Position numbers and translations under genes: made by a program
Assembly: GCA_028274465.1 (NCBI GenBank)
Contig: CM051458.1
Span: forward strand, 52,131,253-52,195,252
Direction of reading: 5' to 3'
DNA length: 64,000 bases
Source: Plantago ovata
Lineage: Eukaryota > Streptophyta > Magnoliopsida > Lamiales > Plantaginaceae
Shown: positions 34,592 through 45,098 of the stretch, in pieces
How the letters are laid out: the number at the start of each line of letters is the position of its first letter
How positions within the stretch are numbered: position 1 is the first letter of the stretch
The notes under the pieces: generated by a model
Databases searched by the model: none
Told to the model about the DNA's origin: nothing
What the model saw: the letters and a program-made list of their open reading frames with translations, nothing else

Positions 34592-35789
34592 TGATGAACT
34601 GAATTTGTCAGACTCAATTAATCAAATAAATTTGTTTTTAGCCAAAGGCAATTCAACCCTACAACGAAAATCGTAGTGTAGCAGTAAAATAACCTCGAGT
34701 GACGATCTCTAAGGACTATAACTAGCTTTATCTAATTTAACTTAAACTATAAACTCAACAATCGACTTAGCACAGATTTTCTTATCAATAATAATGGAAG
34801 TTAGTGATAGTATAATCATTCAAAGCATCAGGTTAATAATCATGCATGAAGTACTTGAACGTTTGCATAGAAATCTAAGATCATGAATTGTCCAATGTGT
34901 TCCGTTCAATTCAACACTACGAAGATAGATGGCTTAGATAGATCAAAGAAATAAAGAAATAAGTCAAGTCTGAATTGCGTTACAGCCAATCATGCATAAT
35001 TAAGAACCCTAGCTAAGAAATCACATACTATCACCAACGATAGATTTAGCTACTCATAGATAGATTGCAATCAACAAGAATCAAAGCAGATTGAATGAAA
35101 ACATGTTGAAAGAAATAAATATAAATAGAAAAATCGTGAGATACAATGTTACCGACGAAGGTTGTCAATCTCCAAAGAATTGCGAACTCACAAGCAAGAA
35201 TTGATAAACAACGAGGTCTAATTGCTATGCTTAATCCTCCAAATTGATAAGAAAAATAGTCTCCTATGCTAAGAATTCCCAGAACTGGCTCTGGAGAATT
35301 CGTCCCTAAAACTAATGTGAAAAGGTATGAAAAACGTAGAGAATGGAGCAACTATATATAGGAGTTCGGAAACTGGGAGGCGAATCGCCCCTGGTCCCAG
35401 GCGAACCGCCTGGCGTGCCGGGCGAACCGCCTGGGAGCTCCAGGTCGGTGGAGACGCGTTTTGACGCGTTTTTGGTCTTCTTTTCCTTTTCGGACTTGAA
35501 TTTTTCCTTCTAGTGACCTTTAAGCCTTGAAACTCGACCCCTAGACCTCAAATCTCGTCCGGAACCTTCTATATACACCACGGATGACTACGAAACACCG
35601 AATCTTCGTTCTCTTCAACATAATTGCCCATAAAAACACGTTTTTCACCTAAAACCTGAAAAATGCAAACTAAAGGGAAACGTGACACTATTCTAATAAA
35701 ATGCACTATAATATAGCTAAATTAACATAGAGGATAGCTAAATAGGTGAAAAAAAGACTCGAATGAAGGTGTAAAATACACGTTCATCA
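34592..35789 (-). repeat. 5' LTR of element D, with adjacent primer site
   Basis: 1198 bp with TGATGA and TCATCA ends. The primer site for tRNA-Asp is at 34571-34588. The TATA box (minus) is near 35351-35361 and the box cluster is at 35375-35436, including CCAGGCG-AAC-CGCCTGG. It is the most diverged LTR of family I here. Confidence 0.9.
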
Positions 35790-36520
35790 CACACCGACAC
35801 TAGCTACTAATGGAAGTGATGGCGTTTCAGAGGGCCAATGTGTTTGTATTTTTTATGCATGTAAACCACATGACCACACCTATATTTAAATGTATGTTAA
35901 GTGTAGGCGGGGTCTGGGAACGAGGGGAAGTTCGTACTGTTTATTGTATGCATACCATCAAACAAAGTCCATTTATTAATAGGCCAGATGATAGAGAATG
36001 ATTGAAATAGGCATGTACAGTGACAGGGGCATTTATAACATATGTTGTTGTCACGGTACCAGCCTACTACCATCATTCACAACACAAGGCCTTATTACTC
36101 TTATATTGTGAAGTTGTTTATTGAAAATATAATTAAATTGAAGAAAGTATTTATCAATATATGTAAGTCCTATTGTGTGTTCAGTACGTACATAAAGTTC
36201 GATTAAGTGAAATGTCGGTGAGACTTATTAATGGGTGATAACCAATAAAACGCTTACTGATCGACAATAAATGTATACTATCAGTTTTCACCCAAGGAAA
36301 GCCTAAACCAACGCATCGAAACTAATATATGTATAGCATCATCACACTAAAATACAAACTCTTAATGTGTGTTAAGAAAAATACAACCAGTTCGATTAAA
36401 TGTCGGGGAGACATTTCTATGGGAACAAACCAATGTAACACTTACTGATCGACAGTAAACATATACTATTAGTTAGTACCCAAGAAAAGTCTTACCAACT
36501 GGTCGAAACCAATTATAATT
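35790..36520. other. Unassigned stretch with a degenerate direct duplication
   Basis: No gene is supported. Two imperfect direct repeats of about 150 bases lie at about 36175-36328 and 36366-36517. They share GTTCGATTAA, CTTACTGATCGACA and ATATACTAT-like words. This could be older host or transposon sequence between element D and element X1. Confidence 0.6.
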
Positions 36521-38034
36521 TGTTGGTCCCTTTAAACAACAAGAAAAGACTAGAGGGGGGGGTGAATAGTCTTTTCAAACTTTTCGTCGTTTAAAACTTT
36601 CTCAGCAAGTGCTTATTACTTTTCAGTAATGAGTTTGCTGGTACTTAACTTTCTCAGCAAGTGCTTATTATTTTTCAGTAATGAGTTTGCTGATACTTAA
36701 AGACAGAGTGCGGAAGTCTTTTACAATAAGTTCTTTTATCAGAGAGCTAGTTTCAGCAAGTGAGAAGAGTAACAAAGTACGATAAATGTAACTTGCTGAA
36801 AACTGAGTGCAGTAAAGTAAATCACACAAACACTTTTATAGTGGTATCTGAGAGTGGCGTAATCTCTCAACTAATCCAGTTTGTCCTTTCTAGGACTGAA
36901 TCCACTATGATAAAATATGAGGTTCCTTACAAATCCTATCACTAATGTTTCTCATAAACCAAAGCAAACTTGCCTTGTTTCCAACCTGAACTAGAGAACT
37001 ATAACCTTGTTCTCCACCAAATTTAGGATTATAATCAGCAACACTATGCTTGATTAATTCCCCCTGAATTTCACGCCTGTAAAGGGTGTTTATCAGTTAG
37101 AGTGATTTGGGATGAGATGACTTGAGTATAACTTTTCAGCTATAACAAGTTATCTAAAGAAACACAACTTGTAGTACTTTGCAGTAAGCAAGTTTGTTGT
37201 TTTCGGTGTCAAGACTTGTTCTTGTTCCAAAGAAAGAACACTTAACTAATTTCTTAGCCGTGAATGTTCTACTTCTTCACAAGTACCTTTTGTTTCAAGC
37301 TTAAGTCTTGGAACGGATCAATAGGCAGTAAAGAGTAGAGAAGGATTTGAATGTTTAAAGCACAAGTGAGAGTTTGATCACGTTGTTGACACACCTTCTA
37401 CTCTTGCCTGATGACCTCTATTTATAGTGTCTCAAGGGAGCCATTTGAATTTCAAATTCTAAGGCTTTGTACCTTAAGATGTCACTATCTTGCTTTTGTA
37501 CTTTCACCAGCGTTCTTCATTTGTCTTCTTGTCTTCATGTTCTTCGCGTGCCTACTTTGCATTTAATGTTCTTTTGAATCAAATTCAAATATGAACGTTG
37601 GAGCCAAAATACAAGTACTCTTCAGCAAGGAGATCACATATGCTGTCAGCAAGTGGTCAGTCTTAGTTTCAGCAAGCACAACCTACTATGTCATGTAGAT
37701 TTTCACTTATGCAAGTTGTTGCTGAGATTCTCACTTTCTGAAGCAACATGTGCCTTTGTAGATACCTTTCTCAGAATTCTTCTAAGTCTTCAGTCTTTGA
37801 ATCTTCAACATTCTGAGCGGTTCTAGGTCTTCAATGGTTCCTTTGTAAAAATAAAGTACATCATCAGCAAGCTTAAGAACCTAACTAGTACCTACACTAA
37901 GTCTTTCAGCAAACATTCCTCTTTTACAATGTCCTTAAAATTCTAAATTTCTATGGACCTTAAGAGTACTAGTTACTTGACTTTCCTTAATTTAGCATGG
38001 TTAATTGCTCATCAAAATTACAAGTTTCCTAAAA
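36521..38034 (-). repeat. 3' LTR of element X1
   Basis: About 1514 bp, matching 39136-40701 along its whole length. On the minus strand it ends GGGACCAACA. A 52-bp unit is duplicated in tandem at 36596-36699. The word CAGCAAG recurs many times. Confidence 0.85.
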
Positions 38035-38284
38035 AAGTTTCCCCCTTTTTGATGTTAGCAATCCATGGCTAAATTAATTGTTACCCTTTTAGAGGTTCCT
38101 GAATAAATCACTTGATTAATGCAAACATACTTGAATAAAAAAACAGTAAGAATAAATAATTTGCATAATCAATAACCAATAAGAGTCAAAACGTTCATTG
38201 TTGATAGTTATCTTTCAGTAAGTTTACAAGAAAGTTCGCAAATAACTAAAACAATCAGCAAGCAAAACAAAGCTTTTCAAGGGT

Positions 38285-39135
38285 CTATTCTATTCTAGCA
38301 GATGATTCTCTAAGAATCTCTTTTACACTCTTTTCAGCAAGAGCAGTGAATTCAACACAGTCCTTCTCGTAATATTCAAGTAGCTTACGGACTTCAAGTT
38401 GAATAATTCTTGCATTCTTGCAGGCAGTATAGTGATGGTTTTCACCATTCATCTCTTTGTAGTGTCTTACCCACAAGTGCATGCCCCAATTGCTAGTATG
38501 TAGTAGCTAAGTGTCTGAAATTCCCTTGTTGGCATGAATCTTCCTTAACCAAAGAAGGTCTTCTTCTTGATCCTTTGCAGTGAGATAGAAATACTCATAA
38601 GGAATCAAGCCATATTTCTTTTTGGACTTCTTAGTCATAGGATCATTATAGGCAGCAACATCCATCGGCTTGATTAGATCAGGCTCTTGTTTTATCTTCT
38701 TGCTGATGGAAGTTCTTCTTACTAAAATTTCAATGTTCAACCATTTCACAACAATGTTCCTTGGGTAGGGAGGAGGATCCCTTTCTTTCTTTGTTACCTT
38801 TAACTCAATCCAAGTGTACATATAGTTCAGTACAGCAGTTGGAAAGAAGTCATTAGCCAATAGGTCTTCTAGCTTTATGATCCAGCAACCATGGAGGTTT
38901 CTGACCACATTCTGAGTGGTTTCCTCATTGCTGGTCTTTGTATAATCAATGTCAGTGCCTATAGCAATGTTAGCTAGCCTTCTTTCTTCTTGTCTTTGCT
39001 TTCTTCTTCTTAACTTAGCATTTTCTTGATCCTTTGCTGAAGATATGGAGTCAGAAGAGAAATGTTTGGACTGGCCAGATAGAGTCAAAGCAGAAAGAGG
39101 CTTGGCCCTTATAGCTTGATCTATTGTTTGGTCAT
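38285..39135 (-). pseudogene. Carboxy-terminal part of the X1 reading frame
   Basis: This is homologous to the X2 frame at 40963-41800. The conserved stretch reads NLHGCWIIKLEDLLANDFFP, YTWIELKV.KKERDPPPYPRN, KYGLIPYEYFYLTAKDQEEDLL and HYKEMNGENHHYTACKNARI. I do not recognise a domain. Its place just before a 3' LTR would fit an accessory frame downstream of pol. It is broken and is cut by X2. Confidence 0.65.
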
Positions 39136-40701
39136 TGTTGGTCCCTTTAAACAATAAGAAAAGACTAGGGGGGGGGGGGTGAATAGTCTTTTCAAACTTC
39201 CGTCGTTTAAAAACTTTCTCAGCAAGGGCTTATTACTTTTCAGTAATGAGTTTGCTGATACTTAACTTTCTCAGCAAGTACTAGTTACTTTTCAATAACG
39301 AGTTTTACTGATACTTAAAATCAGAGAGCAGATGTCTTTGTACAATAAGTGCTTTGTCAGTAAGTGATAGTTTCAGCAAGTGAACAGAGTGACAGTGTAC
39401 AGATAGATATGCTTTGCTGAAAACTAAATGCAGTAAGTAAATCACACAAACACTTTTATAGTGGTATCTGAGAGTGGCGTAATCTCTCAACTAATCCACT
39501 TTGTCCTTTCTAGGACTGAATCTACTAAGATAAGTTTGAGGTTCCTTACAACACCTATCTAGAGCGATTCGACAGAAACCAAAGCACACTTGCTTCGTTT
39601 CCAACCTAACTAGAGAATGAAACCTTGTTCTCCACCAAATTTGGGACTTATAATCAGCAACACTATGCTTGACTAAATTCCCCCTGAATTTCACGCCTGA
39701 AAGGGTGTTTTTCAGTTAGAGAGGTTTGGGATGAGATAACTTGATTATAACTTATTCAGCTACAACAAGTAATCTAAGAAACAAAACTTTGAATACTTTG
39801 CAGTAAACAAGTTTGATTGTTTCTGGTGTCAAGACTTGTTCTTGTTCAAAAGAAAGAACACTTAACTAATTTCTTAGCCGTGTATGTTCTACTTCTTCAC
39901 AAGTAGCTTTTTCAAGCTTTAAGTCTTGGAACGGATCAATGGCAGTAAAGAGTATTTGAAGGGTATATGAGTTTAAGCACAAGTGAGAGTTTAATCACGT
40001 TGTTGATACACTTCAACTCTTTGCCGGATGACCTCTATTTATAGTGAATCAAGGGAGCCGTTTGAATTTCGAATTCTAAGGCTTTGTTCCTTAAGATGTC
40101 ACTATCTTACTTTTGTACTTTCAGCAGCGTCCTTTATTTGTCTTCTAGTCTTCATGTTCTTCGCATGCTTACTTTGCATTTAGTGTTCATTTGAATGAAA
40201 TTCAAATATGAACGTTGGAGCGCAAATGCAAGTACTTTCAGCAAGGAGGTCACATATGTATTTCAGCAAGTGGCCAGTCTCAGTTTCAGCAAGCACAACC
40301 TCCTCTGTCATATAGATTTTCACTTATGCAAGATGTTGCTGAAGTTTCCACTTTCTGAGCAACATGTGCCTTTGTAGATACCATCTTCAGAAATCTTCTT
40401 TAGTCTTCAGTCTTCGAATTCTTCAAGTTTCTGAACGGTTTTAATGCTTCAATAGTTTGTTTGTGTAAACAAAGTACATCATCAGCAAATGCTTCAATAG
40501 GTTGTTTTTCTTTTCAGAAAACAAGATACATCATATGCGAATAAAACACCTATCTAGCACCTACACTAAGTCTTAGCAAACGTTCCTCTTTTACAATGTC
40601 CCTAAAATTCTAAATTCCTATGGACCTTAAGAGTACTAGTTACTGGACTTTCCTTAATTTAGCATGGTTAATTGCTCATCAAAATTACAAGTTTTCTAAC
40701 A
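39136..40701 (-). repeat. 3' LTR of element X2
   Basis: About 1566 bp. On the minus strand it begins TGTTAGAAAACTTG and ends GGGACCAACA. The tandem 52-bp unit of X1 is also present, at 39212-39315. Confidence 0.87.
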
Positions 40702-40962
40702 AATTTCCCCTTTTTTGATGTTAGCAATCCATGGCTAAATTAATTGTTACCCTGTTAGAGGTTTCTGATGTTGAATAAATCAGTTGATTAATGAGAGCAT
40801 ACTTGAATAATAAAACAGTAAGCATAAGTAGATTGCATAATAAAAAAGCAATAAGAGTCAAAAGCTTTATTGCTGATAGTTATCTTTCAGTAAGTTTACA
40901 AGAAAGTTCAGAGATAACTACACAAATCAGCAAACAAAACAAACGTAGCTTTTACAAGGGAC

Positions 40963-43736
40963 TTAAGCTATTCCAGCAGAAGATTTCCTCAGAATCTCCC
41001 TTACACTCTTCTCAGCCAGCGCAGAAAATTCAACACAGTCCTTTTCGTAATCTTCAAGTAGCTTACGGACTTCAAGCTGAATGATCCTTGCATTCTTGCA
41101 GGCGGTATAATGATGGTTTTCACCATTCATTTCTTTGTAGTGCAATACCCACAAGTGCATGCCCCAATTGCTGGCATGGAGAAGTTGTGTATCTGAAATT
41201 CCCTTGTTAGTATGAATCTTTCTTAACCAGAGAAGATCTTCTTCTTGATCCTTGGCAGTGAGATAGAAATACTCATAAGGAATCAAGCCATATTTCTTCT
41301 TTGACTTCTTGGTTAGAGGGTCAGAATAGTAAGCAACATCAATTGGTTTGATTAAATCAGGCTCTTGCTTCATTTGCTTGCCAATGGATGTTCTTCTTAC
41401 CAAGACTTCCAAATTCAGCCATCTTGCAACATTGTTTCTTGGGTAGGGAGGAGGATCCCTTTCTTTTCTTTTCACCTTTAATTCAATCCAAGTGTACATT
41501 TGATTCAGTACAGCAGTTGGAAAGAAATCATTTACCAACACATCTTCCAGCTTTAAGATCCAGCAACCATGAACATTTCTGATCACATTTTGAGTTGTTT
41601 CTTCATTGCTGGTCTTTGTGTAATCAATGCCGGAGCCAATGGCAATGCTGGCTAGCCTCTTTTCTTCCTGTCTTTACCTTCTTCTTCTTGACTTTGCATT
41701 TTCTTGATCTCTTGCTGAAGATCTTGAGTCAGAGGAGAAATGTTTTGAGTGGCCAGACGGAGTTAGGGCTGTGATTGGTCTAGCTCTTATTGCTTGAGCT
41801 ATTGTTTGATTGTCATCATCATCATCATCTTCATTCAGATCTTGATGACTCTCAGTATGACAGTATTCATGAGTTTCAGAAGATGTTCTTCTCCTTTTCG
41901 GATTTGTTGAAATTAACTCAGAATCTGTTTCAGCTCGTTTCTTAGAACTTTTCTCTCTTTCAGCAAGAGGTTCTATTGTCAATGGCGCTTCAGCAGGGGT
42001 TTTCTTTCTTGAAGATTTTCTTTGTTTATCTTCCCCCTTAGACATGGATTGCATCATTGGTTGAATGTGCAGAGAGAAAAACTCATTGCAATTTTTAGCA
42101 AGAGTACTTAGGCTATTGTACTTAAGAATAATTGTTTGCTGATCAGCGGTCAGCTTGGACAGTTCTTGTTTTATACTCACCCAGTTCTCCTCATGTCTGC
42201 GCTCATTGTCGACTTTTTCTTCAATGAAAGTCTGAGCCTTTTTCAATGCAGTCTTTGCCAGTTTGAGTGCTTGACTGACATCTTCTTCATAGCTTTTATG
42301 ATGTAGACTTATGTCTTTTTGAGCTATGGTAAGAGAAGTAGTGCGTTTCAGCACAGTAGCCAGTATTTTTCCTATGTCAAGCGGACTCTCAGCAAGCAGT
42401 GCATCGTCCTCTTCTTTGCACGTTTTGTGGTCTTCCATTAGTGCTTTAATTCTTGGAGTAAAATCCTCCACACTAGGGAATGGCACTAAAGAAGGAGTTA
42501 CGGAATGAACATTAAGCTCAGTAGCGAATTGATCATCATTGGTCAGCAAACGGCATCTTATATCATCTCCTACATCATTTTCATCATCAAGAGGAGGAAT
42601 TGTAACCACTGCGGGTTCAACTTTCTTTGTTAGATCTTCTTCGTTTGCTGAGAGATCTTCTTCGTCATCAGATTCATCAAGGCCAGCAACCTTGGTTCCT
42701 AAATCTGTAGCTTCATTCACTTTGGGTTGAGTGGTTGCTGAGGGCAACTCTTGAGACTCAACAACTGGAGTTTCACCAGTAGTAAGTGGAACGGAGGGGA
42801 CTTCCGTATGCTTCACTCCTGAAGATTGAGCAATGTCTAGATTCTGCGTATGCCTTGCATGAATTTGTAGACTGTTTTGAAGTGCTCTTTGATAATCTTC
42901 ATCCATTTCTTCATCCTCAAGGTTTGGTTCAGTGACCTTGGCATCGAGTGAATTTAACTCGGGATCAGAAAGCTTACTTTTGCCTAATTTCATTTCAGCA
43001 CGCTTTCTGGCGTACTCTTCTTCAGGTTTAGCAACTTGTTCAGTTGCTTGAGTACTTGTCTCAGCAGGAGCAGGATTGTATTCTTGTTGCTGACTTGTTG
43101 TGTGATCAGCTTGTTGATTTTCAGTATCATGACGTTCAGTCTCAGCAACTGTCAGTTTAAGTCCACCAGCATCAGGACTAGGACCTTGATTATCATCATC
43201 GTCATCCTTTTTGTCCTTAGAATCTTTTCCTTCATCATCACTTGGATCTTTGGGAATGTTCTCATCTTCTTCTTCTTCATCATCGTCCGTCAGTATGACC
43301 AACTCAAGATGTTTGTACATTGCTACACTTATCACTTCCTCTTCTTCATTGATTTTGTGGGGATCAGCCACCACGGGTACAAAGGAACCCTTGAGCATCA
43401 CAGCTTGTTTAGCTGGAGAGGAACTCTTGAATTTAGCTTTCATATTCTCTCTGATTAGAGCAATCGGACTTGAACTCATGAGCAGAGAATATGTCAACTC
43501 TTCTGGAAGTATGGAGTGCACAAACGTCTCGAGTTTCAGCAGAGAAAGTCTCTTTTTCTCGTTGGACAGATGAAGGTGAAGATCAGAAAAGTCCATCCTT
43601 CTGTACCTTTGCCAGTTGCTGACAGATTTAGCAACTCTGGTCAAGGTAGTTCTCTTGAAGTCCGAGTAAAGTTCCTCTGAACTTACTTTCAGAACTTCAG
43701 TGATGTGAAGCACTTCAGTGGTCTCCTTTTGAGCCT
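40963..43736 (-). pseudogene. X2 accessory reading frame, downstream block
   Basis: Most of this block is one open stretch of about 680 residues, followed after a break by the conserved carboxy-terminal part. Visible features in order are a region with WQRYRRMDFSDLHLHL, a strongly acidic run (DDDEEEEDE...), a Gln/Glu/Thr-rich low-complexity region, a likely coiled coil (QALKLAKTALKKAQTFIEEK...), basic nuclear-localisation-like clusters (NPKRRRTSS), and the conserved block shared with X1. An acceptor-like TTCTTTTTCAG lies immediately upstream at about 43738, so an intron may precede it. I do not recognise a known family; an envelope-like accessory frame of a SIRE-type copia is one possibility. 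Confidence 0.55.
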
Positions 43737-43801
43737 GAAAAAGAATAAAATTAAGTTCAGGAAGTTTTGGAGAATAGTTTTAGAGTCAAAAGCTGGAACA
43801 T

Positions 43802-44929
43802 GAATTGGTGTTCCAGAAGCCTATTTGGAGTATCTGAAGGTTTCCGGATAGGATTTGGAGTCTAGGGGTCGAATCTGGAGGTTAGAAGGCCACTAGAAGT
43901 CAGAAACCGAGTCCGAAAAGGTGAAGAAATCCAAAACCGCGTCGAAAACGCAGAATTCCGCGAAAAAAACGGGGGGCGAACCGCCGCATGGCTGGGGCGA
44001 ACCGCCCCGTGATATTTCGGGGCCTATATATAGTGCTCAGTTTTTCTCCGAAAATCATATCTTTCCAGACCTACTTTCTCACCTCTCTCTATAGGTTTAG
44101 GTAGGAACTTCCCGGGGCCTGTCCTGGGAGTTCTGTAGCATAGGAGATACTTTTTCATAGCGGATTGGAGCTCGTAGGATCGCAATTCTTCGGAGATTGA
44201 CAACCTTCGGTAACTTGTATCTTACAGTTAATCTACTTATTTTATTTATCTTTCAATATGTTTTCTGTTGATTGCATGCCTATTATGAGTAGCTAAACTT
44301 ATCGTTGGTGGTAGTATGTGAATTCTTAGCGAAGGGAAGATAATCATGCTAATGGCTATATCGCGCATTATACTCCTTGTCATTGCTTTATTTCGTTGAT
44401 CAGTTGTAACCAAAATTCTCGTATGTTGTATTAATTATTATGCACAATTGGACACTTGTCGACCATCAGACCAATTATCTTCGTAGTGTTGAGCAATTAC
44501 GAAACACATTAGGACAATCATCAGACCAATTATCTTCGTAGTGTTGAGTAATTGCGAAACACATTAGGACATTAGTTGTTGACTTGTCAGACCTATTATC
44601 TTCGTAGTGCTTAATATTTGCAACAGGACACTAGATTGATTCAAAGATCTCTATGCAAGACCGAGGAATTTATGCATGATTATCGACCCGTTATGTTAAG
44701 AAGGACCATACTATCACCAATCTCCATTATCTACTAGAAACCCCCTTTTGCTATCTATCTGCTGTTTTATATTCTCTTGTTAAATAGATAAAGCTAGTTA
44801 TAGTCCTGAGAGAACGACACTCGAGTCATTCTACTGCTACACTACGGTTTTCGTTGTAGTTGTGGATTGCCTTTGGCTTATTACAAATATATTTGACTGA
44901 ACCGGGACCTGACAAATCTCCGTTCATGA
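43802..44929 (+). repeat. 5' LTR of element E, partial
   Basis: Matches the 3' LTR from its position of about 180 onward. Boxes lie at 43969-44010 and the TATA box TATATATAG at 44025-44033. Three tandem copies of a unit of about 60 bp containing TTATCTTCGTAGTG lie at about 44464-44632. Confidence 0.9.
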
Positions 44930-44932
44930 AAT

Positions 44933-44950
44933 TGGCACCGTTGCCGGGGA
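44933..44950 (+). other. Primer-binding site, tRNA-Asp type (element E)
   Basis: TGGCACCGTTGCCGGGGA matches the tRNA-Asp complement at 17 of 18 bases and sits three bases after the LTR. Confidence 0.88.
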
Positions 44951-45098
44951 CTATACTCCTTTTTTCTGTTTAATTTGTTTATATTTACAGCTTTAGATTC
45001 CTAATTCTATTAGTTTTAGTTTTCCTTTTTAATCTCTCTCTGATACTGCTTTCCTAGTCTGTTTCTAATCACCTTTCCTAGTCTGTTTCAGATTGTGT

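Larger units (their letters stand above)
30377..35789 (-). mobile_element. Element D: pol-less Athila-like LTR element, family I, right part
   Basis: Minus-strand element with 5' LTR at 34592-35789, a primer site, gag-protease, the largest palindrome cluster of the window, a leader intron and the first part of ORF2. ORF2 is interrupted at 30377 by copia element K; the rest lies left of the window. It must be older than K. About three breaks are seen in gag-protease. Its LTR uses CCAGGCG arms, intermediate between the CCGGGCG arm of family I and CCAAGCG of family II. Confidence 0.88.
36521..39135 (-). mobile_element. Element X1: LTR element, probably copia type, 3' part only
   Basis: On the minus strand it shows, in order, the end of a reading frame, a polypurine tract in a CATCAAAAAGGGGGAA context near 38036-38055, and a 3' LTR (36521-38034). 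That polypurine context is common before the 3' LTR of SIRE/Maximus-type plant copia elements, which is why I suggest that group. No polymerase is seen. X1 is interrupted at 39136 by its close relative X2. Confidence 0.7.

Noticed and set aside
35810-36001. Short open frame in the unassigned stretch
   Set aside because: 63 codons with no domain, no conserved copy and no supporting signals.
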